Part shown: piece after piece, positions 38,987 through 47,882 of the stretch | Position numbering within the stretch: the first letter of the stretch is position 1 | Layout of the letters: every line of letters starts with the position of its first letter | Origin: an uncultured Pelagibacteraceae bacterium | Lineage (GTDB): Bacteria; Pseudomonadota; Alphaproteobacteria; Pelagibacterales; Pelagibacteraceae | Direction of reading: 5' to 3' | DNA: 64,000 nt | NCBI GenBank assembly: GCA_902520695.1 | Contig: CABYOT010000001.1 | Span: 1 to 64,000 of the forward strand | Program-made: the position numbers and the translations under genes | Notes under the pieces: model-generated | The model's database searches: none | The model's input: the letters and a program-made list of their open reading frames with translations, nothing else | Told to the model about the DNA's origin: nothing

Positions 38987-39196
38987 TTAATTATTTACAG
39001 ATGCGGAACTCTCGATAGTCCTCTTTTTAGCTAGTTTTTTTGTTTTTTTTTCAGCAACTCTTTTTTCAATACTTGCAATTTTAATATTAATTTTAGATAA
39101 TTTTTTTTCTTTTAAATTGATCTTATTTTTAAGTTTTTCTATTAACTTGATAACCTTTTTTTTTCTTTTTTCATTTTTCTTTAACTTTTTACTCAT
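38987..39196 (-). CDS. Lysine-rich small basic protein, unknown function
   Basis: A 69-residue protein with 24 Lys and 3 Arg and almost no aromatic residues. The central part (about 10-58) is a predicted charged helix or coiled coil; the last ten residues are Ser/Ala/Asn-rich. A full AGGAGGT Shine-Dalgarno sequence (minus strand, plus-strand bases 39201-39207) with 4-base spacing precedes the ATG, the clearest ribosome-binding site I noticed in the window, which supports real translation. A nucleic-acid-binding role is plausible from charge but unproven; I do not recognise the family. Confidence 0.7.
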   Translation of the reverse strand: MSKKLKKNEKRKKKVIKLIEKLKNKINLKEKKLSKINIKIASIEKRVAEKKTKKLAKKRTIESSASVNN

Positions 39197-39284
39197 AATG
39201 ACCTCCTGTGTAATTTTATAATAATTATATTTAAATTAAATATCTTAGTAAAATGATTTTTTGATAAATTCTTTTATTTAAAAG

Positions 39285-40172
39285 TTATGCTGTTAATATG
39301 TTAAAATATTTTCCTGATTTCCTTAATTCTACGTTATCACAATATTGATATTTATCACCATCAATTTGAATTGGAATTTTTTTCCCTTGTCCATCAATTT
39401 TTAGCTCACTGGAATAAGATGTTATAACACTCGTAGACTTCGATAAATCTCCAAAAAAAATAATCAAATAAATATAATAAAGTATTTTTATTCTTGTAAG
39501 GTCTTTGAATACATAAGTAATAATTTTGTTATCAAATATATTTGTTTTATTAATTTTGTAGTGACCCGCATAATAATTGGTATTAGAACATAACACCCAG
39601 TCAGCTATATGATTTTGACCATCTATGTTAACTTTTAATTTTTGATTTTTCATTAACAAAAATTTTTGCAATCCTTTATATCCAAAAATAATTTTACCTA
39701 ACAGTTTTTTTAGAGAACTATTAATTGAATGGACTATCGTTGCATCCCAACCTATACCTGCCATTAAAATAAAATAATCATTATTGATTTTTACTAAATT
39801 AGTTTGTTTTAAATTGTTTGATAGTAAAATTTGAACAATTTTACTTATTTTTTTACTCATATTTAGTTCAGCTTGAAGTAAATTAGCAGTTCCAGCTGGT
39901 ATATAACCAATAGCAAAATCTTTTTTTGGAACAAAATTATTTTTAATAAGTTTGTTTATTGCAAATGATACTGAACCATCGCCTCCAGCAACTACAAGTC
40001 TATCTATATTTAACTTAGAAATATTTTTAAATACTGCCTCTGCTTTATCCACGCTCTCAGTTTCAAAAAAAGAAACATCGTTATACTTAGAAAGTTCATC
40101 AGAAATTTTTTTTATAAATTTAGATTTTCTGCCAGAGGAAGCGTTTTTGTTGTAAATAATGCAATATTTCAT
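39285..40172 (-). CDS. Diacylglycerol/sphingosine kinase-family lipid kinase (YegS/LCB5 type)
   Basis: A 295-residue DAGK-catalytic-domain protein. The nucleotide motif GGDGS is at residues 63-67 and GTAN at 94-97. The start at 40172 is chosen because MKYCIIYNKNASSG matches the family N-terminus; an upstream ATG would add 13 unconserved residues. It is divergent from the PlcP-like gene. The family phosphorylates diacylglycerol or similar lipids; beside plcP and agt it may return diacylglycerol to phosphatidate. The exact substrate is inferred only from context. Confidence 0.88.
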   Translation of the reverse strand: MKYCIIYNKNASSGRKSKFIKKISDELSKYNDVSFFETESVDKAEAVFKNISKLNIDRLVVAGGDGSVSFAINKLIKNNFVPKKDFAIGYIPAGTANLLQAELNMSKKISKIVQILLSNNLKQTNLVKINNDYFILMAGIGWDATIVHSINSSLKKLLGKIIFGYKGLQKFLLMKNQKLKVNIDGQNHIADWVLCSNTNYYAGHYKINKTNIFDNKIITYVFKDLTRIKILYYIYLIIFFGDLSKSTSVITSYSSELKIDGQGKKIPIQIDGDKYQYCDNVELRKSGKYFNILTA

Positions 40173-40258
40173 AATAAATTTTAATATTTCCTTAACATTA
40201 CTATGGCACAAAGAATTAAACGATTCTAGTGCAAATTGAATTAAAAAAAAAGGATTAA

Positions 40259-41077
40259 ATGAAACCTATATTAAAATACAAAAGTATATTCATTTCAGAT
40301 GTGCATCTTGGTACTAAAGGTTGCCAAGCAAATAAATTGCTTGAATTTTTTAAAAATACAAGATCAGAAAAACTTTACTGTGTAGGCGATATAATAGATG
40401 TTTGGGCACTTCAAAAAAATTTTTATTGGCCACAAGAACATAATGACGTAATTCAAAAAATATTAAGAAAAGCAAGACATGGAACAGAAGTTTACTACGT
40501 TATAGGTAATCATGATGAAGTGTTTCGAAAATTTATTCCTATGCATTTTGGACAGATAAAAATGATCAATAGAGTAATTCATCAGTCTGTTTTAAATAAA
40601 AAATATTTAGTTGTTCACGGTGATGCTTGGGATGGTGTTATGAGATATGCCAAATGGTTGTCGAAGTTAGGCGCAATAGCCTATGAAATGCTATTGAAAT
40701 TAAATGTAGTGATTAACTTTTTTAGACGTCTAAGAGGTAAAGGCCAGTGGTCTTTAGCAAAGTTTCTTAAATATAAGGTAAAAAATGCAGTTAAATATAT
40801 GGGAGAATACGAAAAAACAATTGCAGAATATGGAAAGAAAAAAAAATTTGATGGAATAATCTGTGGGCATATTCATCATGCCCAAAATGAAAATTATGAT
40901 GGTGTTAATTATTTAAATTGTGGAGACTGGGTTGAGTCTTGTACTGCCTTAGTTGAAAACTTTGATGGAACGTTTGAAATAATTTATTGGGATAAATTAA
41001 GAGAAGAATTTTCAGATAGTCGTAATAATTCAGATAAAGAAGTAATTGAAACTCCAGGTCTGAAAAAGGCATCATAA
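40259..41077 (+). CDS. plcP: PlcP-like metallophosphoesterase (phospholipase C, lipid remodelling)
   Basis: A 272-residue calcineurin-like phosphoesterase with a complete dimetal site: D14-x-H16, GDxxD at 43-47, GNHDE at 83-87, HGD at 120-122 and GHIH at 203-206. It resembles LpxH (UDP-diacylglucosamine hydrolase) and is usually mis-annotated so. However, LpxI is already present, and the next gene is an Agt-type glycosyltransferase, the pairing known for phosphate-starvation lipid remodelling in Rhodobacterales, rhizobia and SAR11. PlcP cuts phospholipids to diacylglycerol. It shares one base with the agt start. Confidence 0.82.
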   Translation: MKPILKYKSIFISDVHLGTKGCQANKLLEFFKNTRSEKLYCVGDIIDVWALQKNFYWPQEHNDVIQKILRKARHGTEVYYVIGNHDEVFRKFIPMHFGQIKMINRVIHQSVLNKKYLVVHGDAWDGVMRYAKWLSKLGAIAYEMLLKLNVVINFFRRLRGKGQWSLAKFLKYKVKNAVKYMGEYEKTIAEYGKKKKFDGIICGHIHHAQNENYDGVNYLNCGDWVESCTALVENFDGTFEIIYWDKLREEFSDSRNNSDKEVIETPGLKKAS

Positions 41078-42081
41078 TGAAAATATTAATTGTAACAGAC
41101 GCTTATTTTCCACAAGTAAATGGTGTGGTAAGAACTTTAAATGAAACAGGAAAAAAACTTGAAGCAATGGGTCACGAAGTTGAGTATTTAAATCCCCAAC
41201 TTTTCTTCACTGTGCCAATGCCTAAATATAATGAAATAAGACTTTCTGTGAATATTTGGCCAAGAGTAAGTCATTTAATAAAAAAAATAAATCCTTCAGC
41301 CATACATATAGCTACCGAAGGTCCTTTAGGATTTATGGCAAGAAGATATTGTCTTAAAAATAATCTAAAGTTTACCACAAGTTTTCACACAAGATTTGAT
41401 AAATATATGAAATTATATTTACCTTGGGTTCCTGAAAAATTATCACAGAAATTCCTAAGCAACTTTCATAACAAAGCAGAAAAAATTTTGGTTACAACCG
41501 AATCTATGAAAAAAGAACTAATTCAAATTGGAGTAGATGAAAGTAAAATGGTTGTTTGGACAAGAGGTGCTGATCATGGATCGTTTAAAAATCCAAAAAA
41601 AATCAATTTAGAATATAAAAGGCCTATATGGATATATGTAGGTCGAGTGGCTATTGAAAAAAATATTCGTGCTTTTTTAAATCTAAAATTAGAAGGAACA
41701 AAACTTCTTGTTGGTAAAGGACCAGATATTGAAAAGTTAAAAAAAGAATTTCCAGATGCTCACTTCTTGGGTGAAAAAACTAATGGTGAATTAGCTTCAT
41801 ATTTTACATCATCTGATGTTTTTGTCTTTCCAAGCAAAACAGATACGTTTGCAATTGTAATATGTGAATCCCTCAGTTGTGGTACACCAGTTGCAGCATT
41901 TCCTGTTCCTGGTCCTAAAGATATTTTCAAAGATAGTGAAATTAATTGTTTAGATGAGGATTTAGAAAAATCCGCAATGAAAGCTCTAAAAGTTGAAAGA
42001 GAAAAGTGCCTAGAATACTCTAAAAACTTTACTTGGGATAAAACCGCAGAAATTTTTATTAATAATATCTCCCCTAATTAA
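41077..42081 (+). CDS. agt: Agt-like GT4 glycosyltransferase (diacylglycerol glycosylation)
   Basis: A 334-residue GT-B glycosyltransferase. The N-terminal DAYFPQVNGVVRT acceptor loop is that of the GT4 lipid glycosyltransferase group, and the C-terminal donor site reads FAIVICESLSCGTPVAAFP with the EX7E-like pattern. In the PlcP-Agt pathway it adds glucose or glucuronic acid to diacylglycerol, giving phosphorus-free membrane lipids. It begins on the last base of plcP, indicating a two-gene operon, and phoR follows 71 bp later. The sugar donor cannot be read from the sequence. Confidence 0.83.
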   Translation: MKILIVTDAYFPQVNGVVRTLNETGKKLEAMGHEVEYLNPQLFFTVPMPKYNEIRLSVNIWPRVSHLIKKINPSAIHIATEGPLGFMARRYCLKNNLKFTTSFHTRFDKYMKLYLPWVPEKLSQKFLSNFHNKAEKILVTTESMKKELIQIGVDESKMVVWTRGADHGSFKNPKKINLEYKRPIWIYVGRVAIEKNIRAFLNLKLEGTKLLVGKGPDIEKLKKEFPDAHFLGEKTNGELASYFTSSDVFVFPSKTDTFAIVICESLSCGTPVAAFPVPGPKDIFKDSEINCLDEDLEKSAMKALKVEREKCLEYSKNFTWDKTAEIFINNISPN

Positions 42082-42152
42082 GTAACTAAAATTTAAATAA
42101 TTGCATATTAAATTTTTAATATGTTAATTATATACTTAACTTTTAGAACATC

Positions 42153-43307
42153 ATGATTGGCCTCTTTGAAATACTATTAATCTGTGTAATTATATTTCTA
42201 CTAATAATAATTTATTCAAACAGAAATAAAAAAAATACTGATGATAAAATTATTATTTCAAAGTATGAAAAGGATGATAGCAAAACATTTATATTAGATG
42301 AATTAGAGGATCAATTTATAGCATTAGATAAATTAAATATTATAAAATATGCCAATCCAAGTGCCGAAAAAAGATTTGGTAAAAATATTTTAAATACACA
42401 TCTCGGCACAATTTTAAGAAATCCTAATCTAGATGAAAAAATCAGAGAAGTTAAGTCTTCAAAAAAAACCAGTAATTTAGATTTAGAAATAAATTTGCCT
42501 TCATATCAGTATTACAGAATTTATGTGATTCCTGGACCAACTGTAATTTTTACAGAAAAAGACTCTGTTGTTTTATTTTTAAAAGATCTTACTGAAATTT
42601 CAAAAGCACAAAAATTTAGAACTGACTTTGTTGCTAATGTTAGCCATGAATTAAAAACTCCTCTTGTTTCAATTAAAGGCGCTATAGAGACAATAGAGGG
42701 TCCCGCTAAAGATGACGAAATAGCAAAGATAAAATTTCTTAAAATAATCTCTTCACAAAGCAAAAGAATGGAAAATTTAATAAGTGATCTATTAATATTA
42801 AGCAGAATTGAACTCCAGGAGCATATAAGACCTGACAAACCAGTTAATTTGAAGAATGTATTGACAAAAGTAAAAGATGTTCATTTTACTAGCTTAAAAG
42901 AAAAAAATATTAATCTTGAAATTAATTTAGGTAATGTAAGTGATGTTATTGGTGATGAAGATAAATTAATAACAGTTTTTTCTAATTTATTAGACAATGC
43001 TATTAAATACTCAAAAGAAAAATCAACTATAAATATATTAGCTTCTCCAAGCAAAGGGAAACTCATAACAAAAGGAATTAAAATATCTGTATCTGATCAA
43101 GGTATTGGAATTCCCGAGGATCAAATTAACAGGGTAACTGAAAGATTTTATAGAGTAGATGTTGAAGAGAGCAGGAAAGTTGGTGGAACAGGTTTAGGTC
43201 TTGCAATTGTCAAACATATAATTTCTCAACATAGAGGTGATTACGAAATAAAAAATCTTAATGGTAAAGGAACCGAAATTAACATTCATTTACCCAGTGA
43301 ATTATAA
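42153..43307 (+). CDS. phoR: Phosphate regulon sensor kinase PhoR
   Basis: A 384-residue histidine kinase. One membrane helix at about 4-22, a PAS domain at ~50-150, the dimerisation domain with His165 (NVSHELKTPLVSIKG) and the ATPase domain with NLLDNAIKYS, DQGIGIP and GGTGLGLAIV. PhoR senses phosphate status through PstSCAB-PhoU and phosphorylates PhoB. Unusually, phoB is not adjacent but lies at the far end of the pst operon (49339), a common alphaproteobacterial order. Confidence 0.93.
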   Translation: MIGLFEILLICVIIFLLIIIYSNRNKKNTDDKIIISKYEKDDSKTFILDELEDQFIALDKLNIIKYANPSAEKRFGKNILNTHLGTILRNPNLDEKIREVKSSKKTSNLDLEINLPSYQYYRIYVIPGPTVIFTEKDSVVLFLKDLTEISKAQKFRTDFVANVSHELKTPLVSIKGAIETIEGPAKDDEIAKIKFLKIISSQSKRMENLISDLLILSRIELQEHIRPDKPVNLKNVLTKVKDVHFTSLKEKNINLEINLGNVSDVIGDEDKLITVFSNLLDNAIKYSKEKSTINILASPSKGKLITKGIKISVSDQGIGIPEDQINRVTERFYRVDVEESRKVGGTGLGLAIVKHIISQHRGDYEIKNLNGKGTEINIHLPSEL

Positions 43308-43381
43308 ACTTCATATAATTTAACAATTTTCACAATATAATTTAATTTGTAAATAACGGATTTTTTAAATAAGGTTGTTAA

Positions 43382-44014
43382 ATGAAAAAAATAATAATAA
43401 ATTTTTTTATTTTTTCTTACTTATTCTTTAATTTTATATCAAATTCTTACTCTGAAGTTTCTAATAAAAAAGACATTACAACACTTTTAAGAAACCAACA
43501 ACTTACTGTATTTGATATTGGTATTTTTAGAATGAAAAATGACTTAGAAAATACCAAAAACACTGTCAATAAACATTTTCCATCTGACAAAGTAAACGTT
43601 GATCATATCTATACTGAGGTTTTAACTTCATTCTGGAGAGATACAATTGATTTGATTGTATCAATCCCAATGAACAAAAACTTAAAAAAAGAAAATTATA
43701 TGTCTGACATGTATAGATGTAAAAATATTTTCTTTTCTGTAAGAGATCATTTGTTAAGAAAACAAAATGAGAGTAATTATAATTTTAATAGAGCCTCAAG
43801 TTATATAATTACTACTTTTTCTACCCCCACAAGTTGGCCTTCATGGAAATATGATCAAAAACAAGTAAAAGACCTTATATCAATGATACAACTAGAAGTT
43901 ACTTTAAGACCAACAAAGAGCTTAGCACTAAGTGAAAATGTGAGCCCAATTCGTTGTAGAGGAGATTTAGCTGCAGATAATGATACTTTAATCATCTCTA
44001 AAAAATACAACTAA
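43382..44014 (+). CDS. Secreted protein of unknown function between phoR and pstS
   Basis: A 210-residue protein with an N-terminal signal peptide (Lys-rich start, hydrophobic run to ~20, then SNSYSE). I recognise no domain. The mature part is mostly helical, with Cys at MYRCKNIF and PIRCRGDL that could form a disulfide, and an FTTFSTPTSWPSW-like aromatic patch. It lies 74 bp after phoR and 107 bp before pstS, with a candidate Pho box behind it. Its position suggests a role in phosphate capture or sensing in the periplasm, but this is inference only. Confidence 0.8.
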   Translation: MKKIIINFFIFSYLFFNFISNSYSEVSNKKDITTLLRNQQLTVFDIGIFRMKNDLENTKNTVNKHFPSDKVNVDHIYTEVLTSFWRDTIDLIVSIPMNKNLKKENYMSDMYRCKNIFFSVRDHLLRKQNESNYNFNRASSYIITTFSTPTSWPSWKYDQKQVKDLISMIQLEVTLRPTKSLALSENVSPIRCRGDLAADNDTLIISKKYN

Positions 44015-44025
44015 AAAGTTACCTA

Positions 44026-44053
44026 TTTAACAAAACTGTAACAAATTTGTAAT
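44026..44053 (+). promoter_or_regulatory. Candidate PhoB box array upstream of pstS
   Basis: Three hexamers stand exactly 11 bp apart: TTTAAC (44026), TGTAAC (44037) and TGTAAT (44048). The last two give CTGTAAC-AAAT-TTGTAAT, matching the tandem-heptamer form of the PhoB operator (CTGTCAT-like repeats, 11-bp pitch). It lies 69 bp before the pstS ATG, where a phosphate-starvation promoter is expected. Confidence 0.65.
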
Positions 44054-44121
44054 ACTAGAGTCCTCAATAAAATTTATTAAGCGAGACGTTAATTAAATTT
44101 AATTCACGAAAGGATATTAAA

Positions 44122-45156
44122 ATGAAAAAACTAACTATAGTCCTTGCTTCAATAGTTGCCATTTCTGTTGCCACTATTGCTCAAGCAAGAGATCAAATCA
44201 AAATAGTTGGATCATCTACTGTATTCCCTTACGCAACAATAGTTGCTGAAAGATTCGGGCAAACTGGATTTAAAACGCCAGTAATCGAGTCAACTGGTAC
44301 AGGTGGTGGTGCAAAATTATTTTGTGCAGGTGTAGGAGAAGCTCACCCTGATATAACAAATGCATCAAGAGCAATGAAAGATAAAGAAAAAGCTCTTTGC
44401 AAAAAAAATGGTGTTAATGAAATTGTTGAAGTTATTATCGGTAACGATGGTATTACTTTAGCATACAGTGTTGACGCTGAACCAGTAAACTTCACTAAAG
44501 AACAACTTTGGAAAGCTTTAGCAAAACACTCAGTTGTTGATGGTAAATTAGTAGACAACATATACAAAACATGGGATCAAATAGATCCAAGTTTACCAAA
44601 ACAAAAGATTTCAGTTATGATTCCCCCAGGAACATCCGGAACAAGAGATGCTTGGAATTCGTTAGTAATGAAAAAAGGTATGCCTAAAGAGGCTAAAGCA
44701 TTATACAAAGCAGGTTTCGAAGCTGGAAATAAAAAATACAAAAAACCACAAAAACTTTACAGAGAAGATGGTGCTGCTATTGAAGTTGGAGAGAATGATA
44801 GTTTAATTATTCAAAAATTATCTGAAGACAAAGAAATGTTTGGTTTCTTTGGATTTAGTTACTTTTTAGCTGCAAGAGATAAATTGCAAGCTGCAAGTAT
44901 AGAAGGTGGTCAACCATCATTAGAATCTATCCAAGACTATAGTTATGCTGTTGCTAGACCATTATTCTTTTACGTAAAAAAAGCTCATGTTGGTGTAATT
45001 CCAGGATTACATGAATTTGTAAAAGAATTCACTACAACTAAAGCTATTGGTAAAAGAGGTTACTTAGCGGAAATAGGACTTGTTCCACTTGATGCTGAAA
45101 CTTACAGAACAGTTAGAGATAATTCGAAATCTCTTACTGCAATGTCAATGGAGTAA
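44122..45156 (+). CDS. pstS: Phosphate ABC transporter, substrate-binding protein PstS
   Basis: A 344-residue periplasmic protein with a signal peptide (1-22, ending AQA). The phosphate-binding loops GSSTVFPY, ESTGTGGG and PPGTSGTRDAW are clear. It binds phosphate with high affinity and passes it to PstCA. The gene uses more favoured codons (GCT, GGT, AAC) than neighbours, as expected for an abundant SAR11 protein. It is flanked by a Pho box and a strong 3' hairpin. Confidence 0.96.
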   Translation: MKKLTIVLASIVAISVATIAQARDQIKIVGSSTVFPYATIVAERFGQTGFKTPVIESTGTGGGAKLFCAGVGEAHPDITNASRAMKDKEKALCKKNGVNEIVEVIIGNDGITLAYSVDAEPVNFTKEQLWKALAKHSVVDGKLVDNIYKTWDQIDPSLPKQKISVMIPPGTSGTRDAWNSLVMKKGMPKEAKALYKAGFEAGNKKYKKPQKLYREDGAAIEVGENDSLIIQKLSEDKEMFGFFGFSYFLAARDKLQAASIEGGQPSLESIQDYSYAVARPLFFYVKKAHVGVIPGLHEFVKEFTTTKAIGKRGYLAEIGLVPLDAETYRTVRDNSKSLTAMSME

Positions 45157-45178
45157 TATAATATTTGTTAATAAACTC

Positions 45179-45211
45179 AAAAGGGGCCCTATTAAATGGG
45201 CCCTTTTTTTT
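45179..45211 (+). terminator. Terminator/attenuator between pstS and pstC
   Basis: GGGCCC (45184-45189) pairs with GGGCCC (45198-45203) around an 8-base loop; the stem extends by a G-T pair and four A-T pairs, followed by eight Ts to 45211. It sits 22 bp after the pstS stop and before the pstC ribosome-binding site, so it should limit read-through into pstCAB-phoU-phoB. Confidence 0.88.
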
Positions 45212-45235
45212 GTATAAATCTAAAGGAGCCAATAA

Positions 45236-46618
45236 TTGAATTCAGTAATATTTTTAACAATCGTTCTTTTAGCTTTATCCAGTTACTTCTTTGGAAGAAA
45301 AAAAGCTATTTTAATTCAATCTAACAAACGGTTAACAGCTCTTCCAAAATTTTATGGATACTATCTTGCTATATGGTGTGGCGCACCTGCTTTTCTTTTG
45401 TATGCTTTATGGTCGATATTTGAACCTAGCATAGTAAGATTTTTTATACTTAGTGATTATTCTTCGCAAGGACTTCTAGAAGGAGAGTTGAATTTATTTT
45501 ATGAAAAAGTAAAATCACTTTCTCGAAACCAGTATTCAGGAGAACTTACTGCAGAGTTACAAAGATCAGCAGAAAAATATTTAAACTTTAGAGACATAGC
45601 AAAGTGGTCTAAGGTCGTTATAGTCTTATCATTACTAATTGCATCAACAGGTTATGCGTATACAAAGATTTCAAACAACACTAAAACAAGAGAACCAGTT
45701 GAAATATTTCTTAAAGGAGTATTTTTTTTATCATCACTGGCAGCGATATTAACAACCATTGGTATTATTTTTTCCCTTTTGTTTCAAACAATAGAATTTT
45801 TTCAAGTTATCCCACTATTTGATTTTGTATTTGGAATGCACTGGTATCCTGCAAAAGCTTTTGTTCGAGATGCAAGTGAAGCACTTGATCCATCAATGTA
45901 TAGTGATACTTTTGGTGCGGTTCCGATATTTGCAGGCACCTTTTTTATAGCTTTGATTGCAATGTGTGTTGCAATACCAATTGGTTTGTTAAGTGGTATA
46001 TATATGGCGGAATATGCGAGCAAACGTTTAAGACAATATGCCAAACCTGTCATTGAAATTTTAGCAGGAATTCCAACTGTTGTTTATGGTTTTTTTGCTG
46101 CTTTAACAGTTGGACCTTTTTTAAAAGACCTTGGATTATCATTAGGACTAGAGGTGTCAGCAGAAAGCGCACTGGCAGCCGGTGGTGTTATGGGAATTAT
46201 GATTATTCCATTTATATCAAGCTTAAGTGACGACGTAATTACAAGTGTTCCTCAAAATCTTAGAGATGGTAGCTATGCCATGGGAGCAACAAAATCTGAA
46301 ACAATAAAAAGAGTAATTATTCCAGCTGCTTTACCTGGAATTGTTGGATCTATTTTATTAGGTGTTTCTAGAGCTATTGGTGAAACAATGATTGTTGTAA
46401 TGGCATCAGGGTTGGCAGCAAACCTAACTCTTAATCCATTAGAGTCCACTTCAACAATAACTGCTCAAATTGTTGTTATCTTAATTGGTGATCAACAATT
46501 TGGGGATCCGAAAACCCAAGCAGCTTTTGCATTGGGATTAAGTTTATTTATAGTTACTTTAGTTTTAAATATTGTTGCCTTGTCTGTTGTGAAAAAATAT
46601 AGAGAGAAATATGAATAA
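45236..46618 (+). CDS. pstC: Phosphate ABC transporter permease PstC
   Basis: A 460-residue membrane permease. The start is TTG at 45236, supported by AAAGGAG at 45222-45228, seven bases upstream. The first ~170 residues (extra helices and a soluble loop) extend the ~320-residue enterobacterial form, as is normal in alphaproteobacteria. The C-terminal channel region has the EAA-type loop RDGSYAMGATKSETIKRV and IPTVVYGFFA. It forms the phosphate channel with PstA and overlaps pstA by 8 bp. Confidence 0.94.
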   Translation: MNSVIFLTIVLLALSSYFFGRKKAILIQSNKRLTALPKFYGYYLAIWCGAPAFLLYALWSIFEPSIVRFFILSDYSSQGLLEGELNLFYEKVKSLSRNQYSGELTAELQRSAEKYLNFRDIAKWSKVVIVLSLLIASTGYAYTKISNNTKTREPVEIFLKGVFFLSSLAAILTTIGIIFSLLFQTIEFFQVIPLFDFVFGMHWYPAKAFVRDASEALDPSMYSDTFGAVPIFAGTFFIALIAMCVAIPIGLLSGIYMAEYASKRLRQYAKPVIEILAGIPTVVYGFFAALTVGPFLKDLGLSLGLEVSAESALAAGGVMGIMIIPFISSLSDDVITSVPQNLRDGSYAMGATKSETIKRVIIPAALPGIVGSILLGVSRAIGETMIVVMASGLAANLTLNPLESTSTITAQIVVILIGDQQFGDPKTQAAFALGLSLFIVTLVLNIVALSVVKKYREKYE

Positions 46619-47879
46619 AGAAGAACGTTTAATTAAAAGATACAAAGCTGAAAAAAGATTTCAATTTTACGGTAAAGCTGCAATATTTATGGCTTTATTA
46701 TTTCTAGTGGTATTTCTAACAAAGATATTTTCTACTGGTTACACAGCATTTCAAAAAACATGGTTGGTAATACCAGTCAATTATAATGCAGATTTATTAT
46801 ATTTGGATCCAGATAAAAAACCAACAACCGAAGATATTAATGATGCAGACTTTTATGAGTTTGGGATAGAAACATTTATCACTCTCGATCCAGATGCAAG
46901 TGAGGATCAAATTATGGAATTAAAAAAAATGTTTGCATTTACTTTTGAGAGAGAATTAAAATATTATCTTCTAGACAATCCTGATAGCTTTGGAAAAACA
47001 GTTGATGTAAAATTAACAGCCTCTGACGACTTAGATCAAGTATTTAAAGGAAATTATCCAAGAGATATACCTGAAAATAGAAGAAGAGCATCTGATTATC
47101 AATTAAAAATTTTTGATAAATTAAATGAAGATGGAAGAGTTATAAGTGAATTTAATGCCAGTTTTTTTACAAATGCTGATTCTAGAGAAGCTGAGTTAGC
47201 GGGAATAGCAAGCTCATTTATGGGTTCATTATTTTCCATACTTGTCTGTCTGTCAATTGCCTTTCCTGTTGCCTTACTAGCTGCAGTTTATCTAGAAGAA
47301 TTTGCACCAAAAAATAGATTTACAGATTTTATTGAAGTAAATATCAATAATCTAGCAGCAGTTCCTTCAATTGTTTTTGGATTATTAGGATTAGGTGTTT
47401 TATTGGCTGTATTTGGTTTACCTAGATCAACACCCTTAGTTGGAGGTATAACCCTTTCATTAATGACTCTTCCAACAATTATAATAGCAGCCAGAGCATC
47501 ATTGAAGGCTGTTCCACCCAGTATAAGAGAAGCAGCTTTAGCAATGGGAGCTAGCAAAATGCAAACGACGATGCATCATACCGTGCCTTTGGCTTTACCT
47601 GGAACTTTATCAGGTACTATAATTGGCTTAGCTCAAGCATTAGGTGAAACAGCGCCTTTAATATTAATTGGAATGGTTGCTTTTGTTAACACAATACCAG
47701 GAACCCCTATGGATCCAGCAGCTAGCTTGCCTGTTCAAATCTATATATGGGCAGAGAGTGCCGAAAGAGGATTTGTAGAAAAAGTGTCTGCTTGCATAAT
47801 GGTATTATTATTTTTCCTAATTTTTATGAATTTAGGAGCACAATTAATTAGACATAAATTTGAAAAGAAATGGAACTAA
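46611..47879 (+). CDS. pstA: Phosphate ABC transporter permease PstA
   Basis: A 422-residue permease. After a first membrane helix (about 22-42) comes a periplasmic segment of roughly 150 residues, usual for alphaproteobacterial PstA, then the channel domain with AVPSIVFGLLGLG and the EAA-type loop IREAALAMGASKMQTTMHH. It overlaps pstC by 8 bp, and pstB starts 3 bp after the stop. Partner of PstC in phosphate import. Confidence 0.94.
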   Translation: MNKEERLIKRYKAEKRFQFYGKAAIFMALLFLVVFLTKIFSTGYTAFQKTWLVIPVNYNADLLYLDPDKKPTTEDINDADFYEFGIETFITLDPDASEDQIMELKKMFAFTFERELKYYLLDNPDSFGKTVDVKLTASDDLDQVFKGNYPRDIPENRRRASDYQLKIFDKLNEDGRVISEFNASFFTNADSREAELAGIASSFMGSLFSILVCLSIAFPVALLAAVYLEEFAPKNRFTDFIEVNINNLAAVPSIVFGLLGLGVLLAVFGLPRSTPLVGGITLSLMTLPTIIIAARASLKAVPPSIREAALAMGASKMQTTMHHTVPLALPGTLSGTIIGLAQALGETAPLILIGMVAFVNTIPGTPMDPAASLPVQIYIWAESAERGFVEKVSACIMVLLFFLIFMNLGAQLIRHKFEKKWN

Positions 47880-47882
47880 AAT

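Noticed and set aside
40180-40196. TTTAAT and CTTAAC at 11-bp spacing upstream of plcP, as a Pho box
   Set aside because: Only two degenerate hexamers without the G core; not distinguishable from AT-rich background, although regulation of plcP by PhoB is expected from the family.
40259-41077. Call as UDP-2,3-diacylglucosamine diphosphatase LpxH
   Set aside because: LpxI is present in the lpx operon, and the gene is operon-linked to an Agt-like glycosyltransferase beside the Pho genes; PlcP explains both.
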